Source: Acidobacteriota bacterium (lineage in GTDB: Bacteria > Acidobacteriota > Terriglobia > Terriglobales > Acidobacteriaceae). Taken from it: 64,000 bases of DNA. The DNA lies in contig JAJXYY010000047.1 of NCBI GenBank assembly GCA_021780315.1, positions 248,001 to 312,000 on the forward strand, written 5' to 3'. Shown in pieces: positions 41,964-50,989 of the stretch. How positions within the stretch are numbered: the first letter of the stretch is position 1; the number at the start of each line of letters is the position of its first letter. The notes beneath the pieces were generated by a model that saw nothing but the letters and a program-made list of their open reading frames with translations, searched no databases and was not told where the DNA came from. The translations under genes and the position numbers were made by a program.

Positions 41964-43616
41964 ATGCTACCGTCGATTCTTGGAGTGATGCTGGCACCCA
42001 AGGGGTTCACGCACTACCTGAAGTCGCACTATGGCGATCGTACGTTTGAGCACCTTTACCGGTGGAACGCGTTCGACACGGCGCTGCTGATTCCCTACTT
42101 TATTGTGATGGTGATCCTGGCGTTTTATGGCATTCACCGCTATCAACTGGTGTGGCTGTACTACAAGAACAAGAAGAATGCGGCGAAGTGGGATGAGCCA
42201 CCGATGCGGTATGCCGAGGGGCAACTGCCGTATGTGACGATTCAACTGCCGATCTTCAATGAGCAGTTTGTGATCGACCGGTTGATTGATGCGTGCTGCC
42301 GGCTGGACTATCCTCGCGACCGCTTTGAGATACAGGTGCTGGACGACTCCACCGACGAGACGGTGTTGGTGGCGCAGCAGATTGTGGACCGGTATGCCGC
42401 TGGATTCGATGGCGTGCATCCGATTGCGCCACAGCCGATTGTGCATCTGCACCGGACCAATCGGCATGGGTACAAGGCGGGCGCGCTGGATAAGGGCCTG
42501 GATGTGGCGAAGGGCGAGTTGGTGGCGATCTTCGATGCGGACTTTGTGCCGCCTACGGACTGGCTGATGAAGGTGGTCCATCACTTTGCGGAGCCGGGCA
42601 TCGGGATGGTGCAGACGCGCTGGACGCACCTGAACCGGAATTACAGCTTTCTGACACAAGTGGAGGCGATTCTGCTGGACGGTCACTTTGTGTTGGAGCA
42701 TGGCGGGCGTTCGCGGGCGGGAGTGTTCTTCAACTTCAACGGAACGGCTGGGATGTGGCGGCGGGAGACAATCGGGAGCGCGGGTGGATGGCAGCATGAC
42801 ACGCTGACCGAGGACACGGACCTGAGCTACCGGGCGCAGATGGTGGGTTGGGAGTTTAAATATCTGCAGGATGTGGAGTGCCCTGCGGAGTTGCCGATCG
42901 AGATGACGGCGTTCAAGACGCAACAGGCGCGTTGGGCGAAGGGCCTGATCCAGACGGGCAAGAAGATTCTGCCACGGGTGATGAAGAGCGACCAGCCATG
43001 GCATACGAAGCTGGAGGCGTGGTATCACCTGACGGCGAATATCAGCTATCCGCTGATGATTGTGCTGAGCGTGCTGCTGATGCCGGCGATGATTATTCGC
43101 AGTTGGCAAGGGTACATCCAGATGCTGCTGATCGACCTGCCGCTGTTTATGGCGAGCACGATGTCGGTATCGACGTTCTACCTGGTGAGCCAGAAAGAGT
43201 TGCATCCGAAGACTTGGTACAGGACGTTTCTGTTTGTACCGTTCTTGATGGCGCTGGGCGTGGGGCTGACGATTACGAATACCAAGGCCGTGATGGAAGC
43301 GTTGTTTGGTGTGAAGTCCGCATTTGCCCGGACACCAAAGTACAGCGTAAAGAAGAAGGGCGAGAAGAGCCAGGCGCAGAAGTACCGGAAGCGGCTGGGG
43401 ATTGTGCCGTGGATCGAACTGAGTATCGGCTGCTACTTTGCGTTTACGGTGTACTACGCGGTCTCGACGGAGAACTTTTTTACAGTGCCGTTTCTGCTGC
43501 TGTTTGTGCTGGGGTACTGGTATACGGGGCTGTTGAGCCTGCTGCAGGGGCGCTTTGAACGCAATGTGAGCCCTGGGCAGGAGATGCACGAGAAGCCATA
43601 TCCGATGGGGATTTAG
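41964..43616 (+). CDS. GT2 cellulose-synthase-like membrane glycosyltransferase
   Basis: A processive GT2 enzyme of about 550 residues. A membrane helix (LIPYFIVMVILAFYGIHRYQLV) is followed by the GT-A domain: VTIQLPIFNEQFVIDRLIDACCRLDYPRDRFEIQVLDDSTDET, FDADFVPP, NFNGTAGMWRRETI, TEDTDLSYRA and QQARWAKG. These supply the D, DxD, TED and Q-x-x-RW signature. Four or more membrane helices follow. This matches mannan or glucan synthases of the CESA/CSLA-like group rather than BcsA, since there is no PilZ domain. It probably makes an extracellular polysaccharide. The start is uncertain: ATGs at 41964 and 41988 are plausible and the frame is open to 41826. Confidence 0.86.
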   Translation: MLPSILGVMLAPKGFTHYLKSHYGDRTFEHLYRWNAFDTALLIPYFIVMVILAFYGIHRYQLVWLYYKNKKNAAKWDEPPMRYAEGQLPYVTIQLPIFNEQFVIDRLIDACCRLDYPRDRFEIQVLDDSTDETVLVAQQIVDRYAAGFDGVHPIAPQPIVHLHRTNRHGYKAGALDKGLDVAKGELVAIFDADFVPPTDWLMKVVHHFAEPGIGMVQTRWTHLNRNYSFLTQVEAILLDGHFVLEHGGRSRAGVFFNFNGTAGMWRRETIGSAGGWQHDTLTEDTDLSYRAQMVGWEFKYLQDVECPAELPIEMTAFKTQQARWAKGLIQTGKKILPRVMKSDQPWHTKLEAWYHLTANISYPLMIVLSVLLMPAMIIRSWQGYIQMLLIDLPLFMASTMSVSTFYLVSQKELHPKTWYRTFLFVPFLMALGVGLTITNTKAVMEALFGVKSAFARTPKYSVKKKGEKSQAQKYRKRLGIVPWIELSIGCYFAFTVYYAVSTENFFTVPFLLLFVLGYWYTGLLSLLQGRFERNVSPGQEMHEKPYPMGI

Positions 43617-43661
43617 GCGCTGGAATTTGCGCGTTTACGCTGGTGTGTCACGGAGAGAATC

Positions 43662-45026
43662 ATGAATATTCGCTGGTTTGCGGCGCTGGTAGTGCTAGCA
43701 GGCGTAGTGCCTGCGTGTGCATTGGAGTCGGTGCCTAAGGCTGAGTATCACGAGCGGCGGGTGGCGCTGGCTGGCAAACTGAAGGGCGGCGTGGCGGTGT
43801 TGTTCGCAGCCGAGCAGCCGCTGGTGGACTTTATGCCGTACCGGCAGGATGAGGATTTCTACTATCTGACGGGCTGGACGGAGCCTGGTGCTGCGGTGGT
43901 GATTGTCGCTGCGACCGATGCGGTAGCGGCGGATGCAGCGACGGCCACGGCAGCACGCCCGGCGCAGCCGTACCGGGAGATTTTATTTTTGCCGACGCGC
44001 AACGAGCGGGTCGAGAAGTTTACCGGGGCCAAGATGGATGCGACGACTCCGGGGGCTGCGGCTACGGCGGGTTTTGACGAAGTGCAGCCGATGACGGCCA
44101 TGCCGGGGGTGTTGAATGCGCTGGTAGCGAGCGATCGGGAGCGGCTGCGGAAGATGGCCGTAGAGCCGGGTTCGGCACCGGCGCAGGCGTTGCTGGGGTT
44201 TACCGCGACGACGCTGGGGCTTGATGCGGCGCCGCCGACGGTGAATGTAGCGGAGTTGGTGGTGCCGCTGCGGGCGGTGAAGTCGGAGGCAGAGTTGGCG
44301 TTGCTGAAGAAGGCGAGTGACGCTTCGATTGCGGCGCAGATGGCAGAGATGAAGGCGGTTCGGCCGGGAGTGAAAGAGCGCAAGGTGGCCGGATTGATTA
44401 CCGAGACGCTGATGGACGAGGGGTGTGAGCGGGTGTCGTATGCTCCGATTGTGGGCTCGGGGGCGAATGCAACGACGCTGCACTATAGCGACAACTCCGC
44501 GGTGATGCAGGCGGGCGATGTGGTGGTGATCGATGCGGCGGGGGAGTACAGCATGTATGCGTCGGACATTACGCGGACGCTGCCGGTGAATGGGAAGTTT
44601 ACGGCGCGGCAGCGGGAGATCTACGATCTGGTATTGGGGGCGCAGCGGGCCGCGGCAGCGGCGTTTGTGGCGGGCAAGTCGAAGATCAACGATCCGCTGC
44701 ACAAGGAGCCGGACTCGCTGGATCAGGTGGCGTTTGCGTATATCAACGCGCATGGCAAAGACCTGCATGGGCAACCGCTGGGGCAGTACATGGTGCATGG
44801 ACTGGGGCATCTGGTGGGGATCGACGTGCATGATCCGTGGGACTATACGAAGCCACTGGATAAGGGCATGGTGTTCACGATCGAGCCGGGAATCTATCTG
44901 CCGGAGGAGAAGATCGGGGTGCGGATTGAGGATGTGTTCTATGTGGATGCCGATGGCAAGCTGGTAGACCTGATCGCGGCCTTACCGCACGAGGCTGCCG
45001 AGATTGAAGCAGCGATGAGGCACTAA
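43662..45026 (+). CDS. Exported Xaa-Pro aminopeptidase (M24)
   Basis: A 454-residue metallopeptidase that removes N-terminal residues before proline. A signal peptide (MNIRWFAALVVLAGVVPACA) suggests an exported form. The aminopeptidase-P N-terminal domain has YHERRVALAGKLKGGVAVLFAAEQPLVDFMPYRQDEDFYYLTGWTEPGAAVVI. The pita-bread domain supplies the metal ligands: Asp in VVIDAAGEYSMYASDITRT (two Asp), His in VHGLGHLVGIDVHDP, and Glu in TIEPGIY and VRIEDV. A hydrophilic loop rich in Ala (AVAADAATATAARPAQ) is inserted in the N-domain. A small membrane protein gene follows after 10 bases. Confidence 0.91.
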   Translation: MNIRWFAALVVLAGVVPACALESVPKAEYHERRVALAGKLKGGVAVLFAAEQPLVDFMPYRQDEDFYYLTGWTEPGAAVVIVAATDAVAADAATATAARPAQPYREILFLPTRNERVEKFTGAKMDATTPGAAATAGFDEVQPMTAMPGVLNALVASDRERLRKMAVEPGSAPAQALLGFTATTLGLDAAPPTVNVAELVVPLRAVKSEAELALLKKASDASIAAQMAEMKAVRPGVKERKVAGLITETLMDEGCERVSYAPIVGSGANATTLHYSDNSAVMQAGDVVVIDAAGEYSMYASDITRTLPVNGKFTARQREIYDLVLGAQRAAAAAFVAGKSKINDPLHKEPDSLDQVAFAYINAHGKDLHGQPLGQYMVHGLGHLVGIDVHDPWDYTKPLDKGMVFTIEPGIYLPEEKIGVRIEDVFYVDADGKLVDLIAALPHEAAEIEAAMRH

Positions 45027-45036
45027 GAGAGCGCGG

Positions 45037-45435
45037 ATGATCGAGATACTGATACTGGCGGTTTCGCTGGCGCTGGCATATTCGGTGGTGGTGTTCGGGA
45101 TGCTGGGTGCCACGTTTGGATTTGGCGCGCTGAAGCCGGGGTTTGTGGTGAAGCGTTTCAAGATAGGGACGGGATATAAACGGATTCATTCGGTGGCGTG
45201 GCTGCTGTTGGTGATACTGGCTGGATTTGTAGCAGTGGCCACGGAGGTGTTGTTGCAGGGCGGTTATTCTTGGGCGGTGTGCGTGCTGCTGGCGGGGCTG
45301 CTGCTGGCGGGGCTGTGGCGAAACAAGCTGGAAGCGCGGCAGCGGGGGACGGTGCACCAGGTGCTGATGAGCGTGGCAACCATCGTTGGAGTCGGGGTTG
45401 GATTTTACCTGGTGCATGTGCTGGTGTCCAGATAA
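45037..45435 (+). CDS. Hypothetical four-helix membrane protein
   Basis: A 132-residue protein with four hydrophobic segments (ILILAVSLALAYSVVVFGML, VAWLLLVILAGFVAVATEVLL, WAVCVLLAGLLLAGLW, VLMSVATIVGVGVGFYLVHVLV). The cytoplasmic loops carry basic clusters (VVKRFKIGTGYKRIH, RNKLEARQRGT). No family was recognised. It follows the aminopeptidase gene by 10 bases and is probably cotranscribed. Possible roles cannot be inferred beyond membrane localisation. Confidence 0.7.
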   Translation: MIEILILAVSLALAYSVVVFGMLGATFGFGALKPGFVVKRFKIGTGYKRIHSVAWLLLVILAGFVAVATEVLLQGGYSWAVCVLLAGLLLAGLWRNKLEARQRGTVHQVLMSVATIVGVGVGFYLVHVLVSR

Positions 45436-45458
45436 AGAAATGTAAGTTGATGCGATGC

Positions 45459-45490
45459 ACTGAGGCCCGGCAGCTCTGCCGGGCCTCAGT
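45459..45490. terminator. Strong hairpin between convergent genes
   Basis: ACTGAGGCCCGGCA / TGCCGGGCCTCAGT is a 14-base perfect stem with a 4-base loop, followed by GTTATT on the plus strand. It separates the small membrane protein gene from the convergent outer-membrane barrel gene. Confidence 0.8.
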
Positions 45491-45507
45491 GTTATTGCGT
45501 TGACAGG

Positions 45508-46485
45508 TTACCAGCGGAGACCGAAGATCACCGGGATGTAGGAGTCCGAACCGGCGTCGAGGGTAGAGATGGGGCTGAGGGCGGTTGGCTCTGGCTTGAG
45601 TTTGGCTGCGTCGTAGACATAGCGGACTTCGGCGTAGAACTTGACGGCTCCGAAGCGGGAGGGCTTGTAGAGGAGGCCGCCACCGAGGTCAAAGCCGCCA
45701 CCGTTGGCGCTGTGGGTGTCGAAGTTGGAGTTCTGGGTGATGGGGTAGCAACCATAGTAGGGGTCGCAGTAGTAGCTGGACTGGGGCGTGGTGAAGTTGA
45801 CTGCCTTGTGGAAGTAGCCGCCACCGCCGATGACGTAGGCGCCGAGCTTATCGCCCTGGTAAAAGGTGTACATGGGATCGACGGTGATGGACCAGACGTG
45901 GGCGTTGGCGTCGAGGCCGGAGAAGTCCGCAGGCAGGCCGGTGGTGGGGTCTGTGATGCCCAGACTGTTGTAGTAGGTCTGTTGTGCGGCGATGGTGGAG
46001 CCCTGCAGGCCGAAGTGGTCGTAGCCGAAGTCGCCAAGGATGCCGAACTTCTTGCTGAAGTTGTAGCCTACGCCGAGCTTGAGGGCGTAGCTGGGGGTGA
46101 ACACGTTGCTGGCGTTGCCGGTGGGCATGGTGAAGCCGCCACCGAAGGCAACGGTGAGCTTGTTGGAGCCGTCGGCGTTATGCATACGGTCGCTATACTT
46201 GGCGCGGCTGTAGCGGCGGCGCGGAGGAGGCTGGGAGCTGTCGGCAGCGAGGTTGGCGCGTTCTTCCGCGACAGCGTCCGTGGAGGAACTGGAACTGGAC
46301 GATGAGCCGGCGGCATCGGCAAGGTTGAGCGGAGCCTTGAGCGAGGCGCTGAGGTTCAGCGATGGGTAGGAAGCAGGAGTGGTCTGTTGTGCCTGGAGCC
46401 CGAGGCAGGACATGGCCGCGAAGCAGGCTACCGCGGCAGAGCGGGCCAAGCGCGTGGAAACAGGATAATGAGCAGTGGTAGGCAT
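45508..46485 (-). CDS. Outer-membrane beta-barrel protein
   Basis: A 325-residue exported protein. The signal peptide spans about residues 1-32 (ending LGLQAQ), followed by a Ser-rich linker (a run of seven or more Ser) and a basic stretch. From residue ~108 on, alternating strands appear: KLTVAFGGGFTMP, YALKLGVGYNFSKKFGILGDFGYDHFGL, HVWSITVDPMYTFY, KLGAYVIGGGGYFHKAV, FDLGGGLLYKP, KFYAEVRYVYD. The protein ends in IPVIFGLRW, with the terminal aromatic expected of BAM substrates. It resembles OmpA-like 8-strand barrels. A short Cys pair (YCDPYYGCYP) is unusual for an outer-membrane loop. GGAG lies 10 bases before the ATG. Confidence 0.83.
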   Translation of the reverse strand: MPTTAHYPVSTRLARSAAVACFAAMSCLGLQAQQTTPASYPSLNLSASLKAPLNLADAAGSSSSSSSSTDAVAEERANLAADSSQPPPRRRYSRAKYSDRMHNADGSNKLTVAFGGGFTMPTGNASNVFTPSYALKLGVGYNFSKKFGILGDFGYDHFGLQGSTIAAQQTYYNSLGITDPTTGLPADFSGLDANAHVWSITVDPMYTFYQGDKLGAYVIGGGGYFHKAVNFTTPQSSYYCDPYYGCYPITQNSNFDTHSANGGGFDLGGGLLYKPSRFGAVKFYAEVRYVYDAAKLKPEPTALSPISTLDAGSDSYIPVIFGLRW

Positions 46486-46618
46486 CTCTGGAAAACTCCT
46501 TTTAGTCGTGCAAGTGATTCTAACTCTTAGACCCGAATCGAAAGGTGCTGTTGTGTGAGACGCAGAAAATATCGATTTGGATGACAGGAAGCGAAGTAGT
46601 TTTGATTTTGTAGTCAGA

Positions 46619-46650
46619 ACCGGCCTCCCGTGTAAGGACAGGAGGCCGGT
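46619..46650. terminator. Hairpin downstream of the RNase E/G gene
   Basis: ACCGGCCTCC / GGAGGCCGGT, a 10-base perfect stem with a 12-base loop, lies about 30 bases after the rne/rng stop. No T-tract follows on the minus strand, so it may protect the transcript's 3' end rather than terminate. Confidence 0.5.
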
Positions 46651-46679
46651 CGATGGAACGGTTGGGTTGGGGCTGCACT

Positions 46680-49600
46680 TTAGTGGATGTCGAACTGCTC
46701 CGGGTGCAGCGCGGGATCGGATTTGACGAGGATGGTTTTGCCGACCATCTCTTCCATCTCCTGCAGCCAGCGGGCGGTGGGTGACTTGAGCTGTTTGACG
46801 ACCTCGGGGTGGACGCGCAACATGACGTCGCCACGGTCGAGGTGCTTCTGCATCTTGCGCATCTCGATGTAGATATCGTTGCAGACGGTGATGGGGGATT
46901 TGACCATACCGGTACCGACGCAGACGTTGCAGGTGGTGGACAAGGTGCGTTCGAGCGACTGCTTGACGCGCTTGCGGGTGATGGCGACGAGGCCGAAGTC
47001 GTTGAATTGCAGGACTTTGGACGGGGCGCGATCGCTCTTGAGTTCTTCTTCGAGGGCGGCCATAACCTTGTTGCGGTTCTTGCGCTCGTCCATGTCGATG
47101 AAGTCGATGATGATGATACCGCCGAGGTCGCGGAGCCGGATCTGGCGGACGATCTCAGGGATGGCATCGAGGTTGGTCTTGACGATGGTGTCTTCGAGGC
47201 GTGCGGTCTTGCCGACGAATTTTCCGGTGTTGATGTCGATGGCGACGAGGGCTTCGGTCTGGTTGATGACGATGGAGCCGCCGGACTTGAGCCAGACCTT
47301 GGAGCGGAGGGCCTTGTTGATCTCTTCGGTGATGCCGAACTGCTCGAAGAGTGGGGTCTCCTTGGTGTAGAGCTTGACGCGGCGGATGAGCGACGGCTGG
47401 AAGCGCTGCAGGAAGCGCAGGATGCGTTCGTAGTCGGTCTCGGTATCGACCCAGATGGCGGAGAAGTTGTCGGTGACCTGGTCGCGCAGGATGCGCTCGA
47501 CGAGGTTGAGGTCGTGGTAGATGAGGGCGGGCGACTTGCTGGACTCGGAACGCGTCTTGATGTCGGCCCAGAGGTTGAGCAGGAAGCGTAGGTCGGAGCG
47601 GAGTTCTTCTTCGCTGGCACCGGCGGCGGCGGTACGGACGATGAAGCCACCGGAGGCCTCGCCCTTTTCGGACAGCAGGATTTCTTTCAGGCGGCGGCGT
47701 TCACCGTCGGACTCGATCTTGCGGGAGACGCCGGTGTGGTTGACGGTGGGCATGAAGACCAGGAAGCGGCCGGGGAGGGCGATGTGGCTGGTGATGCGTG
47801 CGCCCTTCTTTGCGATGGGCTCCTTGGCGATCTGTACCAGGACTTCCTGACCGGGCTTGAGCAGGTCGGAGATAGCGGGCAGATTGGTGGCCTGCATGGA
47901 TTGGCGTCCACGGCCTCCGCTGCGTTCGCGGTCTCCAGCGCCACCGGTGTTGCGGCTGCGGTCGCGGTCGCGTCCGTCGCGACGACCATCGCGGCGTCCG
48001 TCACGGCGGCCATCGCGGCGGCGGCCTCGTTCTCCGTCGCGTGCGGGGTAGGCTGGAGCAGCAGCGCGGTCGAAGCCGTTGGAGGTATCGGCGTCGCCGA
48101 TGGGAGCGAAGCCATCCTGACTGGCAGAGGTGGACTCGGATTCACCGGACTCGGACTCATCTTCTTCGGACTCTTCGTGCTCGATATCGAGTTCGTCGTA
48201 GACGGAGTCTTCTTCCTCGAGGTCATCTTCTTCGAGGTCGTCGTGCCCGTCGAGTTCTTCGTCGGCTTCGACTTCGGTGGGACGGGTGATGGTGTCGATG
48301 GACATCTCCCGAATCATGGTGCCGAGGTCAGCAGCGCCTTCGAGGGTCTCCTCTTCGTCAAAGTCATCCATCTCTTCGATGGCGCTGGCCTGGAGGGTGA
48401 AGTCGGCATCGTCTTCTTCGGCGAATTCTTCTTCGACCTGCTGGGAGTGCGGGGCGAGGACGTCAGGAACTACTTCGGAGTGGAGGGTCTCGGCGACGGG
48501 AGCGGGTTCAGGGACGACGGGCTCGGAGATCATGTCGCCGGTGGCCTGGAGGACAGTGACTTCGTGGCTGGCGGAGGCGGGAGCCTCTGGTTCGGCGACT
48601 ACCGGCTCGGACACGACTGGTTCTGCGGCAACGGGCTCAGCTTCGATGGCGGGAGCGCTCTGGCGGAATTCGCTGGGCGCGACGGGATCGATGCGATAGG
48701 AGGCGGAGGCCTCGGTTGGCTCGTACTCCACGGGAGTGGTGGCTACGGGAGCCGCTGCGATCGGAGTTGCAGGAGTCTCGTGGAGGATCTGGTCCGCGGG
48801 GACGAGTTCGGGGTGGGCTGCCTGCGCGACTTCGGGCTGCTCCTCGGGGACTTCGACTACGGTGGGGCCGTCCTCGTCGTAGCGTACCTGCGCGGGATGG
48901 GACGCAGCGAACTCGTTGCGGAGGTTGGCGCGGGTGTCGGCAGCGGGAGCGGGAGCGCGGTGCGATGCGCTGGGTTCCTGACGCGACTCCTGACGACGGT
49001 GGCGGGAGAGTGTCTCGCCGGGGAGGGTGGCTCCGCCGTCCCAGCCGGTGACGAGATTGAACTCGGTGGACGGGGTGGGGATGATGATGTTCTCGGGCTG
49101 TGCGGCACGGCTGATGGGCGCGGTCTCAGTGTCCTTGCGGTACTTGGAGAGCGACTCACCGGGCAGCACGATGGGCTCGCCTGCTGGAGCTTCGGGGGCT
49201 TCGCCGTAGGAGGATTCCCCATAAGCGGGGGTGTTGTCTACACCATAGAGGGAGGCCTTGGGGGCGAAGCCACGCGGGACTCGGGGAGGACGCTGGCCGC
49301 CGCGGTCATCGCGTGGGCCACGGTCTTCGCGGGGAGGACGGGTGTCGGCTGCTGCACGGGTGTCGGCAATGCCACGTGCGTCGACGTTACCACGGGAGTC
49401 CCGTCCGCTACGGTCGCGTCCACCGCGGTCCCGTCCACCACGGTCACGGCCACCGCGGTCTCCACGGTCACGGCCACCACGATCGCGGCCACCACGGTCA
49501 CCACGGTCATTGCGGGGTGCTGGCTCGGAGGAGAAGGCGGGGACGAAGGGCGGTGTGCTGGGTGCGGCTGCACTGGCGTCAAGATCGTAGGTATTGCCGG

Positions 49601-50438
49601 AGTCTGGTGACGGAGCGAACTCTGTCTCGAAGGCTGGCTCGGCAAAGGTGGCGGGGGGCTGAGCGCTATCGAAGCCGGAGTCGGTATTGGCGACCGCGGA
49701 CTGCTGGCCTTCTTCGCCCTGACCTGGGCCACGGCCACGACGGCGGCCACGACGACCACGCCAACGGCGGCTGCCATCGGCACCGGGAGCGCCTTCGCCG
49801 AACTCGGCGGCCTCGGACGGTTCGGGCAGGATGGCTTCGGAGGCGAAGCTGGGCTGGCGGCCGAAGTCGGCCTGGGGGATATCCTGACTGATGTAGTTGC
49901 CGGAGACGGGCAGGGCGTCCGGCGCGGGCTGGCGGTCGCGGTTGCCGCTACGGTTGCGGTCGCGGCGGCCACGGCCACCACGATCCCGGCCGCCGCGATC
50001 ACCACGGTCGCTGCGGTTGCCGTCGCGGGTGGCGTCGCGATTGCCGGAAGGCTGTTCGGAGAGGACTGCTTCGCCTTCGAGGACGGGCGGGGCGGCGAGG
50101 TCGCGGTTGCCGTTGCGGTCGCCACGGTCGCGGCTGTCGCGGCCATCACGACGGGGGGCGCGGTTGTCGCCGCCGGCGTGGGTGGTTTCGAAGTCGGCAG
50201 AGTCGCCGGCTTCTTCCATAAAGTCGGTGATGTAGAGGAAGGCATCGCGCTCCAGGCCGATGTCCACGAAGGAGGACTGCATGCCGGGGAGGACGCGGGT
50301 GACTTTACCGTTGTAGATGGATCCGGCGAGAGTGTACTCGTTCTCGCGCTCGTAGTAGATCTCGGTGAGGGCGTCGTTTTCGACGATGGCCAGGCGCGTC
50401 TCGTGGGGCGTGCTGGAGATATAAATTTCTTTTGACAT
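46680..50438 (-). CDS. Ribonuclease E/G with a ~770-residue insert in its S1 domain
   Basis: A 1,252-residue endoribonuclease for mRNA decay and rRNA processing. Residues 1-76 (SSTPHETRLAIVENDAL..NIYNGKVTRVLPGMQSSFVDIGLERDAFLYITDF) begin the S1 domain. It resumes only at about 850 (LLKPGQEVLVQIAKEPIAKKGARIT), then continues through the RNase-H-like and DNase-I-like parts. The catalytic Asp residues are in VAIDINTGKFVG and IIIIDFIDMDERKN, and the zinc link is CNVC. In between lies a disordered insert: Arg/Gly/Asp repeats (GGRDRGGRDRGD near 300-350; GRRDGRRDG near 805-830), Ala/Pro/Glu-rich stretches and a very acidic block (about 690-780). The gene lies downstream of the rod operon on the same strand. 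Confidence 0.9.
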   Translation of the reverse strand: MSKEIYISSTPHETRLAIVENDALTEIYYERENEYTLAGSIYNGKVTRVLPGMQSSFVDIGLERDAFLYITDFMEEAGDSADFETTHAGGDNRAPRRDGRDSRDRGDRNGNRDLAAPPVLEGEAVLSEQPSGNRDATRDGNRSDRGDRGGRDRGGRGRRDRNRSGNRDRQPAPDALPVSGNYISQDIPQADFGRQPSFASEAILPEPSEAAEFGEGAPGADGSRRWRGRRGRRRGRGPGQGEEGQQSAVANTDSGFDSAQPPATFAEPAFETEFAPSPDSGNTYDLDASAAAPSTPPFVPAFSSEPAPRNDRGDRGGRDRGGRDRGDRGGRDRGGRDRGGRDRSGRDSRGNVDARGIADTRAAADTRPPREDRGPRDDRGGQRPPRVPRGFAPKASLYGVDNTPAYGESSYGEAPEAPAGEPIVLPGESLSKYRKDTETAPISRAAQPENIIIPTPSTEFNLVTGWDGGATLPGETLSRHRRQESRQEPSASHRAPAPAADTRANLRNEFAASHPAQVRYDEDGPTVVEVPEEQPEVAQAAHPELVPADQILHETPATPIAAAPVATTPVEYEPTEASASYRIDPVAPSEFRQSAPAIEAEPVAAEPVVSEPVVAEPEAPASASHEVTVLQATGDMISEPVVPEPAPVAETLHSEVVPDVLAPHSQQVEEEFAEEDDADFTLQASAIEEMDDFDEEETLEGAADLGTMIREMSIDTITRPTEVEADEELDGHDDLEEDDLEEEDSVYDELDIEHEESEEDESESGESESTSASQDGFAPIGDADTSNGFDRAAAPAYPARDGERGRRRDGRRDGRRDGRRDGRDRDRSRNTGGAGDRERSGGRGRQSMQATNLPAISDLLKPGQEVLVQIAKEPIAKKGARITSHIALPGRFLVFMPTVNHTGVSRKIESDGERRRLKEILLSEKGEASGGFIVRTAAAGASEEELRSDLRFLLNLWADIKTRSESSKSPALIYHDLNLVERILRDQVTDNFSAIWVDTETDYERILRFLQRFQPSLIRRVKLYTKETPLFEQFGITEEINKALRSKVWLKSGGSIVINQTEALVAIDINTGKFVGKTARLEDTIVKTNLDAIPEIVRQIRLRDLGGIIIIDFIDMDERKNRNKVMAALEEELKSDRAPSKVLQFNDFGLVAITRKRVKQSLERTLSTTCNVCVGTGMVKSPITVCNDIYIEMRKMQKHLDRGDVMLRVHPEVVKQLKSPTARWLQEMEEMVGKTILVKSDPALHPEQFDIH

Positions 50439-50989
50439 TACGTGTTCTGCTCTTTCTGCCCGGTTTTTCCGGACGGCAGACGAGACAGAGGGAGATCGGG
50501 AGTGTCCTAGCGAAGGGCTAGGTGCAGCTCACCATGGGTGCGGACAGGGCGGGGGATGGAGAAGCGGTGAGAACGATTCCAAAGCGCGGTGCGAGGTGTT
50601 GGGACAACTCAGCCGGGAAGGCACTGCGAGCGCAGGCAGACACGGCGACACTCTGGAGATCGATGCCACGGGGGAATGCTTCGTTTGATTGCAGACATGC
50701 GGAGTTTGTGACCGAAACAACCCCAGACTCGTGAACTTGAGTTTGGGGCGGGGCCGTTTGCCGTCCGGATGCAATCATGATTTCCCTGAAACCTGTCCGG
50801 CCAACGGATCGATGTCTCTGTCTGGCCGGCCTTTTCTTCTATAAAAAGTCTTGATCCGCTGCCGGCGCCTTGCGCCAACGGGAGCGGGTTATTGCGCTGA
50901 CCGGCATCTGGCCGGTCAGGTACTGCCCTAGTATTGCACCAAATCTGCTGCAGGTGGACGACGTAGTCCTACGATGGAGCAGAAAAGTT
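50439..50989. other. Long space between rodA and the RNase E/G gene
   Basis: A 551-base region between two same-strand genes; it could be a long leader of the RNase gene. Hairpins: CTGACCGG / CCGGTCAG at 50897-50919 and CCGGCCA / TGGCCGG at 50797-50829. The second is followed on the plus strand by CCTTTTCTTCT, a terminator-like arrangement, although no plus-strand gene precedes it. No convincing coding frame was found. AAAAAGTCTTGAT at 50842 resembles the 28.2-kb repeat core. Confidence 0.4.

Noticed and set aside
41967..43589. A 540-residue minus-strand frame opposite the GT2 gene
   Set aside because: It is basic and low-complexity (Arg/His/Gln-rich), which is the expected reverse reading of a GC-rich gene. 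The plus strand carries clear GT2 motifs.
47736..49610. A 624-residue open frame on the plus strand opposite the RNase E/G gene
   Set aside because: It lies wholly antisense to a well-supported gene, in its low-complexity insert. The long frame results from GC-rich repeats; its translation is low-complexity Gly/Val/Ala without any motif.
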